Made by a program: the position numbers and the translations under genes
The notes under the pieces: model-generated
The model's input: only the letters and a program-made list of their open reading frames with translations
The model's database searches: none
What the model was told of the DNA's origin: nothing
Source: Butyricicoccus_A sp963588905
GTDB taxonomy: Bacteria; Bacillota; Clostridia; Oscillospirales; Butyricicoccaceae
DNA length: 64,000 nt
Assembly (NCBI GenBank): GCA_963588905.1
Contig: CAVAJF010000002.1
Location: forward strand, 62,001-126,000
Direction: 5' to 3'
In this document: positions 58,966-64,000 of the stretch, piece after piece
Numbering within the stretch: the stretch's first letter is position 1
Layout of the letters: every line of letters starts with the position of its first letter

Positions 58966-60105
58966 ATGAAAAGACAAACGGTAAAAACACGGATTTTTAT
59001 TGCCAATGCATGGATGATTTTCGTGACCATTGCACTGGTCGGTCTCATCAATATCGGTGTGATAAAATTATATTGGGAGTCTATTGAGCAGGAATGGCAG
59101 CTGTCTATGCAGACGATGGCAGCGACAGCGGATATGGGAGAGCTGCTAAAACAATGGACGGTACATCAGCAGTCGTTTTATGTCCTGCTTTTGATAGATA
59201 TTTTGGTCTGCGCGGGCGTATGGATTGCCGTCAGTCTGTTTTTTACCGGAAAGCTGGCGCGACAAATTATGAAGCCATTAAATGCTTTGGAGCAAGGCGC
59301 GCAGCGGATCCGGGATAATGACTTGACACAAGATATTACCTATCACGGCGAGGAAGAATTTGAAGATATTTGTCATGCGTTTAATCAAATGCAGGCGCAC
59401 ATCTTAGCGGAGCGAGAAAAAAATCAAGCATATGAAACATCGAGAACAGAAATGATTGCGGGAATTTCTCATGATCTCCGCACGCCGCTCACTGCGATTC
59501 GCGGAAGCATCAAAGGCATCTTGGACGGTGTTGTGAGGGGAGAACAGCAGAACAAATTTCTTCAAATGGCATATCGGAGAACCGAAGAGATGAACAAGCT
59601 GCTCACACAGCTGTTTGAGCTGTCAAAGCTGGAGACAGGAAATATGCCGCTGCACCTGCAAAAAACCAATCTGTTTGCCTGGATGTCAACGTATATTGAA
59701 GAAAAACGCGAACAGGGAGAACCGGTCGAGTGGATAGAAGAACTGCCACAGGATACGGAAAGTGTTCGGATTGATCGGGAACAAATGCACCGCATTTTTG
59801 ATAATCTGCTGGAAAACAGCAGGAAATATGCGGAGGTACAGCCGATACAGATCAGCATTTCCGGAACAGAGACCGAACAGGAGGTACTGCTTCGGTTTGC
59901 GGACAATGGACAGGGTGTGCCGGAAGAAAAATTGGCGAGCATCTTTGAGGAGTTTTATCGGACAGATGCATCGAGAAAGAAAAAAGAAGGAAACGGACTG
60001 GGCTTGTACATCGTCAAAAATCTCATAGAGTCGATGGGCGGACAGGTCTGGGCGAAAAACGAAGCGGGATTGGCGATATATATCCGACTGCCAAAAGGAG
60101 CGTGA
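58966..60105 (+). CDS. Membrane sensor histidine kinase
   Basis: 379 residues. Two membrane segments (about 10-33 and 72-93) enclose a short outside loop of about 38 residues. A HAMP domain follows (NALEQGAQRIRDNDLTQDI), then the phospho-acceptor His169 in AGISHDLRTPLTAIRG and the ATPase domain with N box DNLLENSRKYA, G1 ADNGQGVPEEKL and G2 GNGLGLYIVKNL. The small sensor loop suggests an envelope or antimicrobial signal. The start follows GAGGTTGGGCAA; a possible -10 TATAAT lies at 58920. The response regulator starts five bases after its stop. Confidence 0.94.
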   Translation: MKRQTVKTRIFIANAWMIFVTIALVGLINIGVIKLYWESIEQEWQLSMQTMAATADMGELLKQWTVHQQSFYVLLLIDILVCAGVWIAVSLFFTGKLARQIMKPLNALEQGAQRIRDNDLTQDITYHGEEEFEDICHAFNQMQAHILAEREKNQAYETSRTEMIAGISHDLRTPLTAIRGSIKGILDGVVRGEQQNKFLQMAYRRTEEMNKLLTQLFELSKLETGNMPLHLQKTNLFAWMSTYIEEKREQGEPVEWIEELPQDTESVRIDREQMHRIFDNLLENSRKYAEVQPIQISISGTETEQEVLLRFADNGQGVPEEKLASIFEEFYRTDASRKKKEGNGLGLYIVKNLIESMGGQVWAKNEAGLAIYIRLPKGA

Positions 60106-60109
60106 CGGC

Positions 60110-60820
60110 ATGGCACAGAGCAAAAAAATATTGATTGTAGAAGATGATGAAGACATTCAGATGATAGAAGAAGCCTATTTGCAGGCAGCAGGTTTTCAGA
60201 CAGAAACCGTTGCGGACGGAACACAGGTAAAAGACAAGCTGGCAAAAACGGTATTTGATCTGATTTTGCTGGATTTGATGCTGCCGGGAAAGAGCGGATA
60301 CGATGTCTGCAAGGAGATTCGAGAAGAAGTAGACATTCCGATTTTGATGGTGACAGCGCGAACAGAATCGTTGGATAAAATCCGCGGCTTGGGACTCGGT
60401 GCAGATGATTATATTGCTAAGCCGTTTGATCCGGCGGAGCTGGTGGCGAGAGTTCATGCCAATCTGCGGCAGTACGAGCGCTTGACAAACAAAAGTGCAT
60501 CTCACGAGAAGAAGGAACCGGAAGAAATCCATGTGCAGGACGTGACCATTCAGGTCAACAGCTGGAAGGTATATAAAAAAGGAAAAGAAATCAAGATGCC
60601 GCATCGGGAATTTGAGCTGCTGAAATTTTTGGCTGTAAATCCCAATCAGGTTTTCTCGAAAGAACAGCTGTTTGAAAAAATATGGGGCTATGATTATGTG
60701 GGAGACAGCGCGACTGTCATGGTACATATCAACCGCATTCGGGAGAAGATTGAAGACGACAGCAAAAATCCGAAAATCTTAGAAACGGTGTGGGGTGCCG
60801 GGTATCGGTTAAATCAATAG
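60110..60820 (+). CDS. OmpR-family response regulator
   Basis: 236 residues. The receiver domain has the acidic pair EDDED at 11-15, phospho-acceptor Asp55 in LILLDLMLPGKSG, Thr in MVTARTES and Lys in DYIAKPFDPAEL. The C-terminal winged helix (PHREFELLKFLAVNPNQVFS, VHINRIREKIEDD) binds DNA. It is co-transcribed with the kinase upstream and, 11 bases later, the EamA transporter, which is a plausible target or partner of the pair. Confidence 0.95.
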   Translation: MAQSKKILIVEDDEDIQMIEEAYLQAAGFQTETVADGTQVKDKLAKTVFDLILLDLMLPGKSGYDVCKEIREEVDIPILMVTARTESLDKIRGLGLGADDYIAKPFDPAELVARVHANLRQYERLTNKSASHEKKEPEEIHVQDVTIQVNSWKVYKKGKEIKMPHREFELLKFLAVNPNQVFSKEQLFEKIWGYDYVGDSATVMVHINRIREKIEDDSKNPKILETVWGAGYRLNQ

Positions 60821-60831
60821 GAGGGACAATC

Positions 60832-61698
60832 ATGTGGATGATATACGCGGTCGGTTCGGCATTTTTTGCCGGCATTACGGCAATTCTTGCCAAGTGCGGC
60901 ATCAAAAAGACGGATTCTGATGTGGCAACGGCGATCCGAACCGTTGTGGTCTTGTTGTTTTCTTGGGTCATGGTACTGCTCACCGGAAGCGCGGCGGGCA
61001 TCACACAGATTGACGGAAAGACGATGCTGTTTCTCGTACTGTCTGGTCTGGCAACCGGTGCTTCGTGGCTGTGTTATTTCCATGCGCTCCAGCTCGGTGA
61101 TGTCAATAAAGTCGTACCGATTGATAAATCCAGTACGGTACTGACCATTCTTCTCGCGCTGATCTTTTTGCGAGAAGGCTTGAGTGCCGCAAAAGCGGTT
61201 GCTGTCGTCTTGATCGGTGCGGGCACCCTGCTCATGATCGCCAAAAAGCAGAACGATTCACACAAGAAAGAGTACAAGAACAGATGGCTGATTTATGCGG
61301 TGCTCTCTGCGGTATTTGCTAGCCTGACTGCCATTTTGGGCAAAATCGGCATTGAAGGACTGGACTCCAATTTGGGAACGGCGATCCGAACCACGGTGGT
61401 TCTTGTTATGGCGTGGATGATGGTCGGCGTCACGGGAAAATATCATCAGATTGGCAAGACAGATAAGAACGAGCTGCGGTTTATCCTGCTGTCCGGTCTG
61501 GCAACCGGTGCCTCGTGGCTGTGCTATTATCGGGCCTTGCAGGAAGGCCCGGCGAGCGTCGTCGTTCCGATAGACAAATTGAGCATTTTGGTCACTATCG
61601 TGTTCTCTTGGCTGGTATTCCATGAAAAGCTGTCCAAAAAAGCGGCATGTGGATTGGTCTGCATCATTGCGGGAACGCTCCTGCTTGTTGTCGTATAG
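60832..61698 (+). CDS. EamA-family transporter
   Basis: 288 residues, about ten membrane helices in two EamA halves. The halves are obvious duplicates of each other: FFAGITAILAKCGIKKTDSD and VFASLTAILGKIGIEGLDSN, VATAIRTVVVLL and LGTAIRTTVVLV, LSGLATGASWLCYFHALQ and LSGLATGASWLCYYRALQ. EamA proteins export amino acids, sugars or other metabolites; the substrate is unknown. The ATG follows AGGAGGGACAATC, 11 bases after the response regulator, so all three genes should form one operon. Confidence 0.92.
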   Translation: MWMIYAVGSAFFAGITAILAKCGIKKTDSDVATAIRTVVVLLFSWVMVLLTGSAAGITQIDGKTMLFLVLSGLATGASWLCYFHALQLGDVNKVVPIDKSSTVLTILLALIFLREGLSAAKAVAVVLIGAGTLLMIAKKQNDSHKKEYKNRWLIYAVLSAVFASLTAILGKIGIEGLDSNLGTAIRTTVVLVMAWMMVGVTGKYHQIGKTDKNELRFILLSGLATGASWLCYYRALQEGPASVVVPIDKLSILVTIVFSWLVFHEKLSKKAACGLVCIIAGTLLLVVV

Positions 61699-61792
61699 TT
61701 TTATCGTTTAGGATTTGTTTAGAAAAGAACCTCCTGTTTGTTTAATGTGGCTTGGTACAATGACCGCATAAAAGAAACGGGAGGTTTTTTCT

Positions 61793-62674
61793 ATGATAAA
61801 AGAAGGCATCAATGGATTTTGTATGGCGCTGGCGGATAGCGTACCGGGCGTATCCGGCGGAACAGTAGCCTTTATCATGGGATTTTATGATCGCTTTATC
61901 CGCTCCATCCATAATCTTGTGTTTGGAAAGAGAGAAAGCAAAACAGAGTCCCTGCGCTATCTCATCAAACTGGGCATTGGCTGGGCAATTGGCATGATTT
62001 CTGCTGTTCTTGTCCTTTCCGCTCTGTTTGAAAATCATATTTATACGGTCAGCTCGTTGTTCATCGGATTTATTGCAGGCGCAATCCCGCTGATTATCAA
62101 AGAGGAAAAAGACAGCATCCGGCAGGTGGCAAAGGGCATGATTTTCTGCGTGATCGGCATTGTCGTTGTGGCGGGAATTACTTGGCTGAATGGACAGACG
62201 GGCAGCGCTGCTATGAATTTGAGCCAATTTTCTATTGGTCTTGGCGTCAAGCTGTTTTTGATTGGCATGGTTGCGATTTCCGCTATGTTTCTGCCGGGCA
62301 TTTCCGGCTCCACGCTGCTGCTGATTTTTGGCGCATACATCCCTGTCATCACGGCAGTGCGAGGATTTTTGGGACTGGATTTGTCGTATGCCCCGAGTCT
62401 GATGTTCTTTGGATTTGGCGTGCTTACAGGCGCAGTGACCGTGGTTAAGATCATCAAGGTTTGCCTGGAAAACTATCGTCCGCAGACCATTTATATGATT
62501 TTAGGCATGATGATCGGCTCGTTTTATGCGATTGTCATGGGGCCGACAACGCTGCAGGTACAGCAGGCACCGCTGGGGCTGGGCAATTTCCAACTCATTG
62601 CAATGCTTGTCGGACTGGCGCTGGTGCTGGGTATGCAGTGGTTTAAGGAACGAAGCGAGAAACAGGAAGATTAA
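61793..62674 (+). CDS. DUF368 membrane protein (undecaprenyl-phosphate flippase family)
   Basis: 293 residues, about eight membrane segments. The opening GFCMALADSVPGVSGGTVAF and the later GMVAISAMFLPGISGSTLLL are the paired re-entrant PGxSG motifs of DUF368. Members of this family (PopT) have been shown to recycle undecaprenyl phosphate for wall synthesis; the same role here is inference. The ATG follows GGGAGGTTTTTTCT. It is monocistronic and convergent with porB. Confidence 0.9.
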   Translation: MIKEGINGFCMALADSVPGVSGGTVAFIMGFYDRFIRSIHNLVFGKRESKTESLRYLIKLGIGWAIGMISAVLVLSALFENHIYTVSSLFIGFIAGAIPLIIKEEKDSIRQVAKGMIFCVIGIVVVAGITWLNGQTGSAAMNLSQFSIGLGVKLFLIGMVAISAMFLPGISGSTLLLIFGAYIPVITAVRGFLGLDLSYAPSLMFFGFGVLTGAVTVVKIIKVCLENYRPQTIYMILGMMIGSFYAIVMGPTTLQVQQAPLGLGNFQLIAMLVGLALVLGMQWFKERSEKQED

Positions 62675-62704
62675 GATATTATCTGCGATATAGGCGAACA
62701 AAAA

Positions 62705-62742
62705 CAAAGACAGCCCGAACATGCTGTTCGGACTGTCTTTTT
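62705..62742. terminator. Bidirectional terminator
   Basis: Stem AAAGACAG-CCGAAC / GTTCGG-CTGTCTTT with one C-A mismatch and an ATGCT loop, A-run left and T-run right, between convergent genes. Confidence 0.85.
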
Positions 62743-62769
62743 CTATGATAATCAAAGAGAATCAAGCGA

Positions 62770-63699
62770 TTACTTGCACTTTGCGAGCAGCTTTTCCCAC
62801 TTCTCGTCAACGTACTTCTGTGCTTCTTCAATCATCCACTCGTTGCCCGGCTTGAAGCAGTGCTTGAAGCGGCCCTGCTTGGACATGTACTCTTCAATCG
62901 GGAGCTTCTTCTTCGGCATGTAAGTCAGATGCCATTCGCCCTCGACAACTTCATACAGCGGCCATGCACAGGTCTCAACAGCGAGCTTGCAGATCTCTGC
63001 CATATCCTGCGCCTGGAAACGCCAGCCGCGCGGACACGGGCTCATGACGTTGAGGAAGCAAGCGCCCTCAGTGTAAATTGCCTTGTGTGCCTTCTCGTGC
63101 AGATCACGGAAGTTGCCCAGGAATGTCGTCTGTGCAGCATACGGGATGTTGTGTGCTGCCATGATTTCGGTCAGATCCTTCTTGTTCTGCTTCTTGCCGT
63201 AGGATACCTTGCCGACCGGTGTGGTGGTGGCGTCGGTAAAACGCGGGGTAGAAGAGGAACGCTGGATACCGGTGTTCATGTATGCTTCGTTGTCGTAGCA
63301 GACATATACCATGTCATGACCGCGCTCCATCGCACCGGACAGGGACTGGAAGCCGATGTCATAGGTGCCGCCGTCGCCGCCGAAGGTGATGAACTTGAAG
63401 TTGTCCTGAATCTTGCCCTTGCGCTTGAGGACATTGTATGCTGCCTCTACGCCGCCGCAGGTAGCAGCCGCGTTTTCAAATGCACAGTGGATGTAGCTGT
63501 CCGTGTATGCGGTGTACGGATACAGGAAGGAGGAAACCTCCAGACAGCCGGTTGCATTGGTGATTACTGCCTTGTCCTCCGGCTCCAGTGCACGCAGGAC
63601 AGCGCGAACGGTGATGCCTGCGCCGCAGCCGGCACACAGACGATGACCGCCGACAAAGCGCTCTTCTTTCGATAACTGTTCTTTCAAACTATATGCCAT
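62770..63699 (-). CDS. porB: Pyruvate:ferredoxin oxidoreductase, beta (TPP-binding) subunit
   Basis: 309 residues. It decarboxylates pyruvate to acetyl-CoA and passes electrons to ferredoxin with its alpha, gamma and delta partners. Marks: the Cys pair GGHRLCAGCGAGI near the start, TNATGCLEVSSFLYPYTAY, and the thiamine-diphosphate motif FITFGGDGGTYDIGFQSLS, with VYVCYDNEAYMNTGIQRSS. A late MSPCPRGW holds another iron-sulfur Cys. The ATG follows AGGGAGTAATAGACC, six bases after porA stops. A related 2-oxoacid substrate is possible. Confidence 0.94.
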   Translation of the reverse strand: MAYSLKEQLSKEERFVGGHRLCAGCGAGITVRAVLRALEPEDKAVITNATGCLEVSSFLYPYTAYTDSYIHCAFENAAATCGGVEAAYNVLKRKGKIQDNFKFITFGGDGGTYDIGFQSLSGAMERGHDMVYVCYDNEAYMNTGIQRSSSTPRFTDATTTPVGKVSYGKKQNKKDLTEIMAAHNIPYAAQTTFLGNFRDLHEKAHKAIYTEGACFLNVMSPCPRGWRFQAQDMAEICKLAVETCAWPLYEVVEGEWHLTYMPKKKLPIEEYMSKQGRFKHCFKPGNEWMIEEAQKYVDEKWEKLLAKCK

Positions 63700-63705
63700 G
63701 GTCTA

Positions 63706-64000
63706 TTACTCCCTCTGTCCGATGTGGCGGTAAACCTCGCCGGTCTTGCCAGTCTCTACGATCTTGTCCAGCTCATCAAAAATATATGTGCAGTCTTCTA
63801 CGCGGAAGTCTCTGCCGCCCAGACCGTATACATAGTTGATTGCCTTCGGACGATTGTCCAGATCATACATCGCGCTGCGGGTCTCTGCAAACAGCGGGCC
63901 GCCGGCAGCGGAGAAGCTCTCGTCCTTATCCAGAACAGCAACAGCCTTGCAGCCGGACAGAGCCTCTGCGATTTCTTCAAACGGGAACGGACGGAATACA
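63706..64000 (-). CDS. porA: Pyruvate:ferredoxin oxidoreductase, alpha subunit (5' part outside window)
   Basis: C-terminal 97 residues of PorA. Read on the minus strand, the visible part holds VFRPFPFEEIAEALSGC, KAVAVLDKDESFSAAGGPLF, RSAMYDLDNRPKAINYVYGL and ends EVYRHIGQRE before TAA. These are the end blocks of the PorA family, with the GLGGRD turn. The gene continues past the right edge. porB follows after six bases, so the two are one operon; porG and porD are expected further upstream. Confidence 0.92.
   Translation of the reverse strand, partial: VFRPFPFEEIAEALSGCKAVAVLDKDESFSAAGGPLFAETRSAMYDLDNRPKAINYVYGLGGRDFRVEDCTYIFDELDKIVETGKTGEVYRHIGQRE

Overview
The window reads as a chromosomal segment of an anaerobic, spore-forming, butyrate-producing member of the Clostridia. 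The evidence is a bcd-etfBA butyryl-CoA dehydrogenase module, the cotJABC spore-coat operon, a pyruvate:ferredoxin oxidoreductase, a nickel CO dehydrogenase, strong AGGAGG ribosome binding sites with several TTG and GTG starts, and compact operons on both strands. An Oscillospirales or Butyricicoccaceae-type gut organism would fit, but that is inference from gene content only. Most genes have moderate GC. Two stretches (about 46.3-49.2 kb and 55.6-57.5 kb) are visibly AT-rich and look acquired.

Layout. 0-5.4 kb: two copies of etfB-etfA flanking bcd; the copies are identical in their coding DNA. 5.4-7.5 kb: a ClpP-family TepA-like protease, a spacer with a cluster of DnaA boxes, a PspC protein and a cyclophilin. 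7.5-16.2 kb: housekeeping (ABC-F ATPase, YdcF-like protein, release factor 1, Sua5, CoaE, M18 aminopeptidase, sirtuin, nitroreductase). 16.3-16.8 kb: five tRNAs on the minus strand. 16.9-22.4 kb, minus strand: a small membrane protein, a ClpC with a zinc-finger N-terminus, CvpA, a DUF5711-like protein and TruA. 22.6-32.5 kb: FtsK, a flavin reductase-like protein, a YgiQ radical SAM protein, an RlmI-like methyltransferase, the ECF vitamin-transporter module and a HAD phosphatase. 32.6-40.7 kb: a YD-repeat lipoprotein, an AraC regulator, the pantothenate operon (DUF2520 protein-panB-panC-panD), a sigma/anti-sigma pair and galE. 40.9-45.8 kb: two tiny paralogous peptides, cotJABC, a surface FMN/SLH protein and a 1-phosphofructokinase-type kinase.

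46.0-49.2 kb: two tRNA-Ser genes followed by an AT-rich island with an AAA15-type ATPase, a minus-strand small-RNA candidate and an unknown protein that seems to start at ATT. 49.3-55.6 kb: an XRE membrane regulator, a PAP2-like protein, and cooS followed by a nitrate/sulfonate-type ABC transporter. 55.6-57.5 kb: a second AT-rich accessory patch with an XRE regulator, a sense/antisense RNA locus and a 51-residue membrane peptide. 57.5-64 kb: homoserine dehydrogenase, a two-component system with an EamA transporter, a DUF368 protein, and porB/porA at the right edge.

How genes work together: Bcd and EtfAB carry the crotonyl-CoA to butyryl-CoA step, PorAB supplies acetyl-CoA and reduced ferredoxin, PanBCD and CoaE feed coenzyme A synthesis, and EcfA1A2T powers vitamin uptake with S-components encoded elsewhere. 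The best candidates for undescribed biology are the sense/antisense RNA plus small membrane peptide at 57.0-57.4 kb, the paired micropeptides at 41.0-41.3 kb, the CooS variant that lacks one C-cluster cysteine, has a His-rich N-terminus and sits in an ABC-transporter operon, and the ATPase/sRNA/unknown-protein island at 46.4-49.1 kb.
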